Shown: positions 17,360-26,498, counted from the first letter of the stretch. The stretch is DNA of 64,000 nt from Flavobacterium sp. (GCF_028689845.1 NZ_JAQVCH010000007.1:1-64000); one strand, 5' to 3'. Translations and numbers: made by a program. The notes: a model not told the origin generated them from the sequence alone.

Positions 17360-17806
17360 ATGACCGGAACTTTAAATAAAGTAATCTTAATTGGCCATTT
17401 AGGCGATGATGTAAAAATGCATTATTTTGACGGAGGTAACTGCATTGGCAGGTTTCCATTGGCAACAAACGAAGTTTACATTAACAAAACCACCAACGAA
17501 AAAATTACCTCTACCGAATGGCATAACCTAGTTGTGCGAAATAAAGCAGCCGAAATATGTGAAAAATATTTGTCTAAAGGCGATAAAATCTATGTAGAAG
17601 GCCGAATTAAATCCAGACAATGGCAAGCGGAAGATGGACAAACTAAATATACCACAGAAATCCAAGTAACCGAATTTACCTTTTTAACTACCAAAAAAGA
17701 AACCGAATTAAATAAACAACAGGTTCCTTCGATGTCAGAATCAAATAAAAACACTAATTTTGATGCCCAAAGTGGTAGTGGTAATGCCGATGATTCCACT
17801 TATTAA
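17360..17806 (+). CDS. ssb: Single-stranded DNA-binding protein
   Basis: The N-terminal OB fold (about 1-110) has the typical start GTLNKVILIGHLGDD, STEWHNLVV and KGDKIYVEGRI; it coats ssDNA in replication and repair. A short polar linker follows. The 148-residue protein ends in NADDSTY, lacking the canonical acidic tip ending in Pro-Phe that recruits partner proteins. A DUF3127 protein encoded at 43057-43434 does carry such a tip. The next gene, gldE, starts 22 bp downstream. Confidence 0.94.
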   Translation: MTGTLNKVILIGHLGDDVKMHYFDGGNCIGRFPLATNEVYINKTTNEKITSTEWHNLVVRNKAAEICEKYLSKGDKIYVEGRIKSRQWQAEDGQTKYTTEIQVTEFTFLTTKKETELNKQQVPSMSESNKNTNFDAQSGSGNADDSTY

Positions 17807-17828
17807 TGTTTAACTAATAATTTTTAAC

Positions 17829-19124
17829 TTGGATTCAGACCCCGCGAGTTTGTTCGAATTTGTAGACACGAGTTTGCTCCTAGGTTTGTTAGGCATTCTT
17901 GTTTTACTTTTTTTTTCCGCTTTAATTTCAGGAGCAGAAGTAGCTCTTTTCTCATTATCACAAAAAGATATAGACGAGGCGACGCTTCAAAATCAGACCA
18001 AAGGAAACTTAATAGACGATTTACTTAAAAAACCCAAAAAATTATTGGCAACTTTATTGATTGCTAATAATTTTATCAATATTGCAATTGTTATTATTTT
18101 CTCTTTTATAAAAGAAGTTTTATTTGGGTCTATTGCCTTAGATTGGCTTCGTTTTATGGTAGAAGTTGGCGTGGTTACATTTCTGATTTTGCTTTTTGGC
18201 GAAGTTTTACCTAAAATTTACGCAAACAGAAATAACATTAAGTTTTCGAACATGATTGCTAAACCTGTAGCAATTCTTAATTTTTTACTGACTCCTATCA
18301 GTATGCCCATGCGTGGAATCATCATTTATTTTGAGCATAAACTGAGTAAGCAAAAATCAAATATTTCAGTAAACCAATTGTCACAAGCGTTAGAATTGAC
18401 TTCTTCTGAAGATACTTCCGATGAAGAACAAAAAATACTAGAAGGTATTGTTTCTTTTGGAAATACCGATGCGAGTCAGGTAATGAACCCGCGAATTGAT
18501 TTATTTGCGATAGGAACAGATGAGAAATTTAAGGACGTGCTTTCTAAAATAGTTGAAAAAGGGTTTTCTAGAATTCCAGTTTATCGAGACAATATTGATC
18601 AAATAGAAGGCGTTTTGTATGTTAAAGATTTACTTCCTCATATAGATAAACCCGATTTTGATTGGACAACTTTATTGCGAGAACCCTTTTTTGTACCTGA
18701 AAATAAAAAATTAGACAATTTATTAAAAGATTTTCAAGGCATGAAAAATCACTTAGCGATTGTGGTTGATGAATACGGCGGAACGTCTGGAATTATTACG
18801 TTAGAAGATATTATTGAAGAAATTGTAGGTGATATTAGCGATGAATTTGATGATGAAAATATTAGCTATTCTCGAATTGATGAGCGTAATTTTTTATTTG
18901 AAGGAAAAATTAATCTAAAAGATTTTTATCGAATCGTAGAAGTTGATGAGGACTTGTTTGAAAATAGAAAAGGCGAAGCAGAAACTTTAGCCGGATTTAT
19001 TTTAGAAATATTAGGCACTTTTCCTAAAAAAGGACAAAAATTAAATTTTGATAAATGCCTTTTTACTATTGAAGCGGTTGATAAAAAACGCGTGAAACAA
19101 ATTAAAGTAACTATCGATGCCTAA
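17829..19124 (+). CDS. gldE: Gliding motility-associated protein GldE (CNNM/CorC family)
   Basis: The start is TTG at 17829 (an N-terminal DSDPASLFEF segment); no better ATG precedes the first membrane helix. The 431 residues comprise a DUF21/CNNM transmembrane domain of 3-4 helices (about 18-165), a tandem CBS pair (about 205-335, containing VMNPRIDLF and VVDEYGGTSGIITLEDIIEEI) and a C-terminal CorC/HlyC transporter-associated domain. In Flavobacterium johnsoniae, GldE overproduction compensates partial GldD defects. gldD follows with an 8-bp overlap, so the two are translationally coupled. Confidence 0.93.
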   Translation: MDSDPASLFEFVDTSLLLGLLGILVLLFFSALISGAEVALFSLSQKDIDEATLQNQTKGNLIDDLLKKPKKLLATLLIANNFINIAIVIIFSFIKEVLFGSIALDWLRFMVEVGVVTFLILLFGEVLPKIYANRNNIKFSNMIAKPVAILNFLLTPISMPMRGIIIYFEHKLSKQKSNISVNQLSQALELTSSEDTSDEEQKILEGIVSFGNTDASQVMNPRIDLFAIGTDEKFKDVLSKIVEKGFSRIPVYRDNIDQIEGVLYVKDLLPHIDKPDFDWTTLLREPFFVPENKKLDNLLKDFQGMKNHLAIVVDEYGGTSGIITLEDIIEEIVGDISDEFDDENISYSRIDERNFLFEGKINLKDFYRIVEVDEDLFENRKGEAETLAGFILEILGTFPKKGQKLNFDKCLFTIEAVDKKRVKQIKVTIDA

Positions 19125-19686
19125 AGGAATTGTAACGCTAGGAATGGTTGTATTGTTAAGCCTATTTACGGCTTGCCAAGAAGAAGTCTTGCCTAAACCG
19201 ACGGCTCTTTTGCGTTTGGATTATCCAGTTGCTACGTATATGGAATTTAATAGTCCGTGTCCGTTTGAATTTCAGTATAATGCCGATACTAAAGTAAAAG
19301 TGAAACAAGATTGTGGCGTAACGATTGCCTATCCAAAAATGAAAGCGACTGTTTATTTAACTTATCGACAAGTAAATAACAACATTGATGATTTATTAAA
19401 AGACGCTCAAAAATTGACGTTTGAGCACGTAATAAAAGCCGATGATATTGTAGAAATTCCGTTTATGAATCCTGAAAATAAAGTCTACGGAATGTTTTAT
19501 GACTTAGGTGGAAATGCCGCTTCAAACACGCAATTTTATTTAACAGATAGCATTCAACATTTTGTAACGGGTTCGGTTTACTTTTATTCAAAACCTAATT
19601 ATGATTCGATTATGCCGGCCTCCAGTTATATTAAAGATGATATGAAAACGTTGATGGAAACGATACGTTGGAAAGCCAAAAACTGA
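19117..19686 (+). CDS. gldD: Gliding motility lipoprotein GldD
   Basis: The 189-residue lipoprotein is needed for gliding and type IX secretion in Flavobacterium johnsoniae. The signal ends in LLSLFTAC with lipid Cys at about 20, followed by LPKPTALLRLDYP, characteristic of GldD. No catalytic motif is visible. It overlaps gldE by 8 bp. A bidirectional terminator follows at 19763-19790, closing the mutY-ssb-gldE-gldD block. Confidence 0.93.
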   Translation: MPKGIVTLGMVVLLSLFTACQEEVLPKPTALLRLDYPVATYMEFNSPCPFEFQYNADTKVKVKQDCGVTIAYPKMKATVYLTYRQVNNNIDDLLKDAQKLTFEHVIKADDIVEIPFMNPENKVYGMFYDLGGNAASNTQFYLTDSIQHFVTGSVYFYSKPNYDSIMPASSYIKDDMKTLMETIRWKAKN

Positions 19687-19762
19687 TTAACAAAACAAAA
19701 ATAAAGCTTACAGAGCATTTAGAAGTTGAAGCGAGTTCTGCTTGATAAACCCTTTATAATAC

Positions 19763-19790
19763 AAAAAAAGAGCTCCTAAGAGCTCTTTTT
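19763..19790. terminator. Bidirectional terminator between gldD and the HMA lipoprotein gene
   Basis: The stem AAAAAGAGCTC / GAGCTCTTTTT with loop CTAA is flanked by an A-run and a T-run, so it can terminate both converging transcripts. Confidence 0.8.
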
Positions 19791-19814
19791 ATATATAAAT
19801 TGGGTATTTAAAAT

Positions 19815-20321
19815 TTACAAAGTCTCTGCTTTTTTAGAAGCACAACACCCTGCTTTTTTCTCTGTTCCGCAAGACTTTTTCTCGTCTGAAGTTTCACTTT
19901 CTTTAGCAGCTCCTTTTTTCTTTTTCTTTTTGTCTTTATTAAAAAGCATGGCCTGATCTGCACTGTTGTTCATGTCAAGCACTTTATAGGTTTTTCCATC
20001 TGCTGCTCCTTCTACTGTTTGAGTCAAAAGCTCTGGAGTGACTTTATTTGCATCATATTCTACCGTTGCTTTTTTAGCCTCAAAATCAACTTCTGCTTTT
20101 TGTACGCCTTCTAATTTTGCTAATTTTTTTTCAATGTGATTGGCACAGCCTACTTCGCAACTCATTCCTTCAATAGAGAAAGAAGCTGTGGCTAATTGTG
20201 CCGGTTGATCTTGTGTTTCTTCAGTAGTTGCCGATTCTTTGGTTTCTGCTGTTTCATTTTTACAACTTATCATTAAAAAAGAAGTTAAAGCAAATAGGGC
20301 AATTGTTTTAGTGATTTTCAT
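19815..20321 (-). CDS. Lipoprotein with a heavy-metal-associated (HMA) domain
   Basis: The signal MKITKTIALFALTSFLMISC has its lipid Cys at 20. An Ala/Thr/Glu linker leads to an HMA ferredoxin-like domain (about 47-115) with the metal motif GMSCEVGC, the same type of domain as in copper chaperones and ATPase N-termini. A lysine run (DKKKKKKG) and a second cysteine-rich tail (SCGTEKKAGCCASKK) follow, which could form another metal site. A lipidated HMA domain implies periplasmic or outer-membrane metal capture. The metal is unknown; copper is a guess from the family. Confidence 0.85.
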   Translation of the reverse strand: MKITKTIALFALTSFLMISCKNETAETKESATTEETQDQPAQLATASFSIEGMSCEVGCANHIEKKLAKLEGVQKAEVDFEAKKATVEYDANKVTPELLTQTVEGAADGKTYKVLDMNNSADQAMLFNKDKKKKKKGAAKESETSDEKKSCGTEKKAGCCASKKAETL

Positions 20322-20439
20322 ATCGTTTTATTTAAAAATTAAGTTCTAAAAAGGTAATTTTGAATTCATTACAAAAATAACAAATTTTATCTTTCTAATT
20401 GCGAAATTTAACGGAGTTTTGTGGCAGATTTAATACAGT

Positions 20440-21306
20440 ATGGAAAATAAGCAATCGCGATTTGTATATTTAGTCATTTTGGCTCTCGTTTGGGGAAGTT
20501 CGTTCATTTTGATAAAAAGGGGCTTAGTGGGTTTGACCCCTTTTCAATTGGGTTCTTTACGCATTGTTTTTGCAGCACTTTTTTTATTAATTATTGGTTT
20601 TAGAAGTATTCGCGAAATACAATTACGCCATTGGAAATACTTAGCTCTCACGGCTTTGTTTGGGACTTTTCTTCCTGTTTATTTGTTCTCGGTGGCACAA
20701 ACTCAAATGAGCAGTTCGGTGAGTGCTATTTTAAACTCACTCACACCGTTAAATACCTTAATTCTTGGTATTTTACTCTTTAAAATTGATTTTCAAAAAA
20801 GACAAATTTATGGCGTAGTTATTGGTTTGGTTGGGAGTGCCTTACTGATTTTGAATGGAGCAGCCAACCATCCGGAACATGATTACTCTTATGCAGTTTT
20901 ATTAATTATTGCTTCGATTTGCTATGCGTTAAATGTCAATTTTATTAAACTATATCTTTCTGACTTAAAACCGTTGAGTATAACTACAGGAAATTTTGTA
21001 GTTTTATTAGTGCCTGGTTTATTGGTTTTATATTTTTCTGGTTTTTTTGAAGCTGTTCAACACGAAGAAACACAACAAGTGATTGGTTATATTGCAATAT
21101 TAGGAATAGTTGGAACTGCTATTGCAAATATTTTATTTTTTAAATTGATAAAAATCTCTTCGCCTGTTTTTGCGTCTTCGGTAACGTATTTAATTCCAGT
21201 CGTTGCCTTTTTTTGGGGATTGGTAGACAATGAAAGTTTAACGAATATTCAATTTCTTGGAGCCGCTATTATTTTAGTTGGAATTTACCTTTCGGCTAAA
21301 AAATAA
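20440..21306 (+). CDS. EamA/DMT family permease
   Basis: The 288 residues form ten hydrophobic segments in two EamA repeats; LVWGSSFILIKRGLVGLTPFQLG starts the first, and a second WG-type repeat lies in the C-terminal half (PVVAFFWGLVDNE). This is the drug/metabolite transporter superfamily. The substrate cannot be inferred from sequence or context; many relatives export amino acids or metabolites. It is monocistronic, closed by the terminator at 21307-21332. Confidence 0.88.
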   Translation: MENKQSRFVYLVILALVWGSSFILIKRGLVGLTPFQLGSLRIVFAALFLLIIGFRSIREIQLRHWKYLALTALFGTFLPVYLFSVAQTQMSSSVSAILNSLTPLNTLILGILLFKIDFQKRQIYGVVIGLVGSALLILNGAANHPEHDYSYAVLLIIASICYALNVNFIKLYLSDLKPLSITTGNFVVLLVPGLLVLYFSGFFEAVQHEETQQVIGYIAILGIVGTAIANILFFKLIKISSPVFASSVTYLIPVVAFFWGLVDNESLTNIQFLGAAIILVGIYLSAKK

Positions 21307-21332
21307 AAAAGACTGCCCGAAGACAGTCTTTT
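21307..21332. terminator. Bidirectional terminator between the EamA and M16 genes
   Basis: The 9-bp stem AAAAGACTG / CAGTCTTTT with an 8-nt loop lies in the 47-bp gap between convergent genes, with A-run and T-run flanks. Confidence 0.8.
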
Positions 21333-21353
21333 ATCAATGTGTTGTTCAAAAGA

Positions 21354-23393
21354 TTATTTAAAATCTTCTGGTGTTACACCTTCATTTATTTTCACCTCAG
21401 AAGTGCTTAATTCTAAATCAACACCAATGTTTAAAAGAGTTTTAAAAGGTACTTTTACACCTTTTACTTCTTTATAATCAGAATAATAAGTCATTTGTGT
21501 CATTTTCTGACCGGCTTGTTCTAATTCTTTAGCTTCAGCTACTTTAAGTCCAGATTTAACATCAAAATAATAAGTTGTTTTTCCGTTTTTAATGGTATAC
21601 GCATCTGAACCATTTACACTTTCGATATTGCCTAAGGCAAGCTCTTTGTTGTTAACTAAAGTCAGTTCTTCAAAAGGTATGGCACCCGCTTGCATGTCTT
21701 TTAAATCATCGCCAGTGATATCTTTTCGTTGACCTTGTTGAACGATATAACCTCCAGTTTCATTGATTACTTGTTTCATCATCGTGGTTCCCATGGCTTT
21801 CATTTCTACAACCATTTGATTGTTCGTGGTAACTTTAGAAGTCATTTCTAACGCCATTCCTTGAACCGTTCCACTAGATGTTGTAAAAATAGATTTTACA
21901 TCCGCTACCGCTTTTTGCCCACCAATTGCAGCAAGGTATTTTTCTAAAACCGATTTAGCTGTGACACTAGCATCAACTGTTTTTTCAACCGGTTTTTCAA
22001 CCTTGTTTCCGTATTTATCAAAATAGAAAATTGGAATTTTAGTTTTTTCTAATCCCGGTAAAACTTCAGAACCTTTGCTCACAATTACAATACGTAGATT
22101 ATCCGCTAAGAAATATTTTTTAGCAACTCGCAAAACGTCATCTGCAGTGACGGCATTGATGTTTTTTATGTAGTTTTCAAAAAAGTCAGCAGATAAACTT
22201 TGCGTTTTAGTTTGCAAAGCATAACGAGCAACGGTTGCTGGTTGTTCGATATCCATGACGAATTTACCAATGTATCCCGCTTTTACATTTTTCAGGGTAA
22301 TGTCTGTTACTTTTTCCGTTTTAATACGTTTGATTTCTTTTAAAATTTCAACAACGGCACTATCGGTAACCGCATTTCTAACTTGTGTAGAAGCAGAAAA
22401 ATTACCCACATATTTATTTCCGCGTAAGCTAGAACGAGCACCATATGTCCATCCATGAGCTTCTCTTAAGTTCATGTTTAAATAACTATTAAAATCGCCC
22501 CCTAAAATTTGATTGGCCACTAAAGCGGCAAAATAATCTTTATCGGTCATTTTTAGTTTAGTGATGTGTACCGCTGCAATTTCAGATTGTACGGCATTAG
22601 GAGCGTCTACAAAATTGATTTGAGTATATTGTACATCGATAGGATCATTAAAAGAAACAGTAGGCGAAGTAGCTTTTTTCCATGGACCAAATAATTCAGA
22701 AACACTCGCTTTTACTTCTTCAAATTTTACATCGCCAACAATCACCAAATAGGCGTTTTGAGGGGTATAATAGGAAGTGTAATTTTGAACGACATCGTTT
22801 AGTGAAATAGCGTTAATCGTTTCATTGCTAATATATTCACCGTTTGGATGGTTTTTTCCATACGCTAAAACACGCTCCACTCTTCTAGCAATAGAAGGCA
22901 CACTTTTTTCTTCTGATTTGATTCCTTCGATAAATTTTGCCTTTTCTTTATCAAATTCTTCTTGTGTAAAAACAGGGTTGATGGCCCCATCGGCCATTAA
23001 TTCCATAATTCGTTTAGAATATTTAGATAAACCGCTTGCACTGGCACCATTAGCACCAAAATTAATAGAAGCACCTAAAAAATCTACTTCTTCGTTAAAA
23101 TCATCTTTAGAAATGGTTGTAGTTCCATTTCCTAAAAGACTACTCATCATGTCTGAAACACCTTTGATATTTCCTTCCACATAAGGAGCGTTATCAATAG
23201 TTAAGTTATAAGAAACCCGTGGAAGTTTGTGGTTTTCTACGACCAACACTTTTAAACCGTTTGGCAATTCAAAGGTTTGAGGTTTTCCAATATTAATTTT
23301 AGGAGCTGGTCCTGGTTTTGGTTGAGGTCTATCTTGTGCTTGCATAGTAAAAGTTAAAAACAAGCTCGTGGCTAAAATGGCTATTTTTTTCAT
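21354..23393 (-). CDS. M16 family peptidase-like subunit lacking the HxxEH zinc site
   Basis: A signal peptide (MKKIAILATSLFLTFTMQAQ) precedes an M16 fold (about 35-450): FELPNGLKVLVVENHKLP and FHNPND-type repeats with WTYGARSSLRGNK. Where active members have HxxEH, this one reads GVSDMMSSLLGNG, so it cannot bind zinc there. Residues about 480-679 form an additional lipoprotein-carrier-like beta domain. M16 enzymes are often heterodimers of one active and one inactive chain, and the active partner is encoded 10 bp upstream. Periplasmic peptide processing or degradation is likely. Confidence 0.9.
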   Translation of the reverse strand: MKKIAILATSLFLTFTMQAQDRPQPKPGPAPKINIGKPQTFELPNGLKVLVVENHKLPRVSYNLTIDNAPYVEGNIKGVSDMMSSLLGNGTTTISKDDFNEEVDFLGASINFGANGASASGLSKYSKRIMELMADGAINPVFTQEEFDKEKAKFIEGIKSEEKSVPSIARRVERVLAYGKNHPNGEYISNETINAISLNDVVQNYTSYYTPQNAYLVIVGDVKFEEVKASVSELFGPWKKATSPTVSFNDPIDVQYTQINFVDAPNAVQSEIAAVHITKLKMTDKDYFAALVANQILGGDFNSYLNMNLREAHGWTYGARSSLRGNKYVGNFSASTQVRNAVTDSAVVEILKEIKRIKTEKVTDITLKNVKAGYIGKFVMDIEQPATVARYALQTKTQSLSADFFENYIKNINAVTADDVLRVAKKYFLADNLRIVIVSKGSEVLPGLEKTKIPIFYFDKYGNKVEKPVEKTVDASVTAKSVLEKYLAAIGGQKAVADVKSIFTTSSGTVQGMALEMTSKVTTNNQMVVEMKAMGTTMMKQVINETGGYIVQQGQRKDITGDDLKDMQAGAIPFEELTLVNNKELALGNIESVNGSDAYTIKNGKTTYYFDVKSGLKVAEAKELEQAGQKMTQMTYYSDYKEVKGVKVPFKTLLNIGVDLELSTSEVKINEGVTPEDFK

Positions 23394-23403
23394 GATTTAT
23401 ATC

Positions 23404-24729
23404 TTAATTTTGAGCTTTATCCGATTTTGGAGCGTAGTCCAATAATAAACGTTGGTTTGGGTTGAGGTATTTTTTGGCAGCCTCTCTAATATCTTCTCTG
23501 GTGATAGAACGGTAAATATCAATTTCGGTATTGATTAAATTCACATCGCCATACAATAAATAATAAGTTGCTAAATTACCAGCAATTCCTTCTACCGAAG
23601 CATTGGTGTCTACATACTGACTTTCGTAAATATTTTGTAATTTCTGATATTCTTTTTCTGAGATTAATTCAGTTTGTAAGCGTACGATTTCTTCGTCAAT
23701 TTCTGTAATTAAACTTTCTGGTTCAATCCCGCCCATCGGAAGTCCATACATAATATACATGCCGTAATCTTCTTGGCTAAAGTTAAACGCTCCAATTTGA
23801 AGAGCCATTTTTTTATCGTCGACTAATTTTTTATAAAGTCTTGATGATTTTCCTTCAGAAAGAATGGTTGAAATCATATCTAAAACTCGCGCATCTCTTG
23901 TTTTCATAGAAGGTGTCCGATAAGAAGCCACTATCATTGGAATTTGAATATTCGGGTCTTCATATTTCGCCTTGATGGTTTGCGTAATGGGAGCTTCTTC
24001 TGCTTTTACCCTAACCACTGGCGTTCCTTTTGCAATTGGTCCAAAGTATTTTTGAATCCATTCTTTGGCTTTAGCCGATTCAAATTGACCTGCAACCACT
24101 AAAACGGCATTATTTGGGATGTAGAATTTTTTATTAAAATCTTGAAATTCTTTTAAAGTAGCAGCATCTAAATGTTCCATAGAACCAATTGGTGCCCAAC
24201 GATAAGGATGATTTGTAAACATGTTGAGTTTTACTTCGGTAATCAGGTTGCCGTACGGCTGATTGTCCATGCGTAATCTTTTTTCTTCTTTCACCACTTC
24301 ATTTTGCGTATCAACTCCAATTTGGTTAATTACGGGGTGCATCAAACGTTCTGATTCCATCCATAATCCCAATTCTAAATTATTAGAAGGAAAAATTTCA
24401 TAATAATACGTTCGGTCGTCTGAGGTGTTTGCATTGTTGGTTCCGCCATTTCCGGTTACGATTTTAAACCATTCGCCGCGGTCAATGTTTTTGGTGCCTT
24501 CGAATAATAAATGTTCAAAAAAGTGAGCAAAACCAGTCCGTTCCGGATTTTCATCTTTCGCTCCTACATGATACATTACCGAAGTAATGACAACAGGTGC
24601 AGAATTATCTTGATGTAAAATCACGTGTAGTCCATTGTCTAACGTGTACTCTTCAAAAGCAACTTTTTGGGCAGAAATCGTTCCTCCAAGCATAAGTAGT
24701 GTGCTAAAAGTTAATATTGATTTTTTCAT
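23404..24729 (-). CDS. M16 family zinc peptidase (catalytic subunit)
   Basis: I prefer the ATG at 24729 because it gives a signal peptide (MKKSILTFSTLLMLGGTISA) directly; the frame extends 14 codons further without a convincing leader. The zinc site HFFEH occurs in GFAHFFEHLLFEGTKN near residues 65-75, with the downstream Glu in the family's usual EVVKEEKR segment. It would be exported and cleave oligopeptides. Its inactive partner starts 10 bp downstream, so the pair is co-transcribed and probably forms the working heterodimer. Confidence 0.93.
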   Translation of the reverse strand: MKKSILTFSTLLMLGGTISAQKVAFEEYTLDNGLHVILHQDNSAPVVITSVMYHVGAKDENPERTGFAHFFEHLLFEGTKNIDRGEWFKIVTGNGGTNNANTSDDRTYYYEIFPSNNLELGLWMESERLMHPVINQIGVDTQNEVVKEEKRLRMDNQPYGNLITEVKLNMFTNHPYRWAPIGSMEHLDAATLKEFQDFNKKFYIPNNAVLVVAGQFESAKAKEWIQKYFGPIAKGTPVVRVKAEEAPITQTIKAKYEDPNIQIPMIVASYRTPSMKTRDARVLDMISTILSEGKSSRLYKKLVDDKKMALQIGAFNFSQEDYGMYIMYGLPMGGIEPESLITEIDEEIVRLQTELISEKEYQKLQNIYESQYVDTNASVEGIAGNLATYYLLYGDVNLINTEIDIYRSITREDIREAAKKYLNPNQRLLLDYAPKSDKAQN

Positions 24730-24888
24730 AAATAAAGGATAATTAATATTTGCATCATTAATAAGTCGCAATTTCGCAATTTTGTTACAGTTTTGCTAAA
24801 ATATTTGCATAATATTATAGGTGTGGATATAAATCATATGCTAAAACATTTATTTTTTGTTTTGAGTTGTGTGATTAAGAATAAGTTG

Positions 24889-24896
24889 TATATTTG
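24889..24896 (+). promoter_or_regulatory. -7 promoter element of rplU-rpmA
   Basis: TATATTTG is a perfect match, with candidate -33 TTG triplets 19 and 24 bp upstream. The leader is about 30 nt. The strong match suits a ribosomal protein operon. Confidence 0.75.
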
Positions 24897-24929
24897 CAAC
24901 CTTAAAATTTAACTAAAAACAGTATTGTT

Positions 24930-25553
24930 ATGTACGCAATCGTAGAGATAGCAGGGCAACAATTTAAAGTTAGCAAAGACCAAAAAGTATTTGTTCACCG
25001 TTTAGCAGCAGAAGAAGGAAACAAAGTTTCTTTTGACAAAGTAATGTTGTTAGATGATAATGGAACAATTACTATAGGCGCCCCCGCTATAGAAGGTGCT
25101 TCAGTAGAAGCCAAAGTGTTACAACACTTAAAAGGTGATAAAGTTATCGTTTTCAAAAAGAAAAGAAGAAAAGGATACAAAAAGAAAAATGGTCACAGAC
25201 AATCTTTTACACAAATTGTAATTGAAAGTATTGCTGCAACAGGTTCTAAGAAAGCTGCTGCAAAATCTGAAGCTCCAAAAGCGAAAGCGGCTGCTAAAGG
25301 TGACGATTTAAAATTAATTGAAGGAGTTGGACCTGTTGCTGCAGATGTTTTAGCTGCTGCTGGAATAACTACTTTTGCTAAATTAGCAAAAACGAGTGCA
25401 GACGATGTGAAAACTATATTAGAAGCATCTGACGCTAAAGTATCACATTTAGATCCAACTACTTGGGCTCAACAAGCACAATTAGCTGCGGATGGTAAAA
25501 TGGATGAATTAAAAAAATTACAAGACGAATTAAACGGCGGTAGAGCAGTTTAA
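24930..25553 (+). CDS. rplU: 50S ribosomal protein L21 with a C-terminal helix-hairpin-helix extension
   Basis: Residues 1-103 are ordinary bL21 (MYAIVEIAGQQFKVSKDQKV, basic FKKKRRKGYKKKNGHRQ loop). An Ala/Lys linker (about 105-125) joins a further 80-residue domain whose core LKLIEGVGPVAADVLAAAGI is a helix-hairpin-helix of the type found in DNA/RNA-binding proteins. The total of 207 residues is twice the size of bacterial L21. I recall similar long L21 proteins in other Flavobacteriia, so it is not a recent fusion. rpmA follows 28 bp later. Confidence 0.95.
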   Translation: MYAIVEIAGQQFKVSKDQKVFVHRLAAEEGNKVSFDKVMLLDDNGTITIGAPAIEGASVEAKVLQHLKGDKVIVFKKKRRKGYKKKNGHRQSFTQIVIESIAATGSKKAAAKSEAPKAKAAAKGDDLKLIEGVGPVAADVLAAAGITTFAKLAKTSADDVKTILEASDAKVSHLDPTTWAQQAQLAADGKMDELKKLQDELNGGRAV

Positions 25554-25581
25554 GGGCTATTAACTATAAAATTTAAACATC

Positions 25582-25842
25582 ATGGCTCACAAGAAAGGTG
25601 TCGGTAGTTCCAAGAATGGTAGAGAATCAGAATCGAAACGTTTAGGCGTTAAGATTTATGGTGGTCAAGCTGCTATCGCAGGAAATATCATTGTAAGACA
25701 AAGAGGTTCAAAACACAATCCAGGGGATAACGTTTATATCAGTAAAGATCATACGTTACACGCAAGAGTGGATGGTGTTGTGAAGTTTCAGAAAAAAGGA
25801 GATAACAAATCTTTTGTATCTGTAATTCCTTTTGAAGCATAA
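25582..25842 (+). CDS. rpmA: 50S ribosomal protein L27
   Basis: The 86 residues begin [24 protein letters not shown], the canonical L27 N-terminus that reaches into the peptidyl-transferase centre. There is no Firmicutes-type cleaved leader. It is the second gene of the rplU-rpmA operon and ends before the strong terminator at 25867-25898. Confidence 0.97.
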   Translation: MAHKKGVGSSKNGRESESKRLGVKIYGGQAAIAGNIIVRQRGSKHNPGDNVYISKDHTLHARVDGVVKFQKKGDNKSFVSVIPFEA

Positions 25843-25866
25843 TTCACAAGGATTTTCAAAAAAATA

Positions 25867-25898
25867 TAAAAACCCATTTCGAAAAGAAGTGGGTTTTT
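25867..25898 (+). terminator. Terminator of rplU-rpmA
   Basis: The stem AAAAACCCATTTC / GAAGTGGGTTTTT (one G-U pair, loop about 5 nt) is followed by further T, 25 bp after the rpmA stop. Confidence 0.85.
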
Positions 25899-25955
25899 TT
25901 ATGCATATTTATGATTATAATATAGTCTTATAACAAATTTGAATTTTAATCTATT

Positions 25956-26498
25956 TTATAAATTTTGCTTAATTTTTTCCAATTCATCTTTGTTAAAAAA
26001 ATATAAGTCCCCTAAGTATTCTTTTTGTTTGCTAAGGGTAGCAACTCCTTGTAAATCATTTTCAAAGTAACGAGAGTATTTATTCCTGTTGTTACTTTCA
26101 TAAAATTCATTGTCTATTGAGAATAAAGGGCTTGAAAAATTAATTCTTTATTCAGTAGTTTCATTTAAATTAGCGTATCCATCCATGACAAGAAATAATT
26201 TATAACCATTAGTTTTGGCATAATTTTCATAAACATACATCGGATTGCAAGAATCAGAAGTACATCCGTTTTTAAAAATATAAACCAACGATTTTTCATG
26301 TTTAGCCAATTCTACACGTAATTGTCGACCGTTTATTTTGTAAATTTTGTCAACGTTTAAATTGTTAAAACTTTCTAAGGGCACAATTGTTTGTTTTTCT
26401 TTCTTGCTTAATTTTCCGTAATCGTTGGTTAATCCTTGAATGCTGCAAGAAGCTAGAAAAAATAAAAGTAAGATCACACTACTGTTTTGTTTTTTCAT
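25956..26498 (-). pseudogene. Thioredoxin-like lipoprotein gene interrupted by one in-frame TAA
   Basis: From the ATG at 26498 a lipoprotein signal (MKKQNSSVILLLFFLASC) precedes about 100 residues with a CTSDSC motif preceded by SLVYIFKNG, resembling a redox fold. TAA at 26148-26150 stops it after NLNETTE. The same frame then continues for 63 sense codons (RINFSSPLFSIDNEF to DELEKIKQNL) to a second TAA at 25956. The continuation has normal codon use and amino-acid mix, so one substitution such as CAA to TAA explains the break. Alternatively a truncated protein is made. The ahcY gene lies just upstream on the same strand but is separated by a terminator. Confidence 0.7.
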
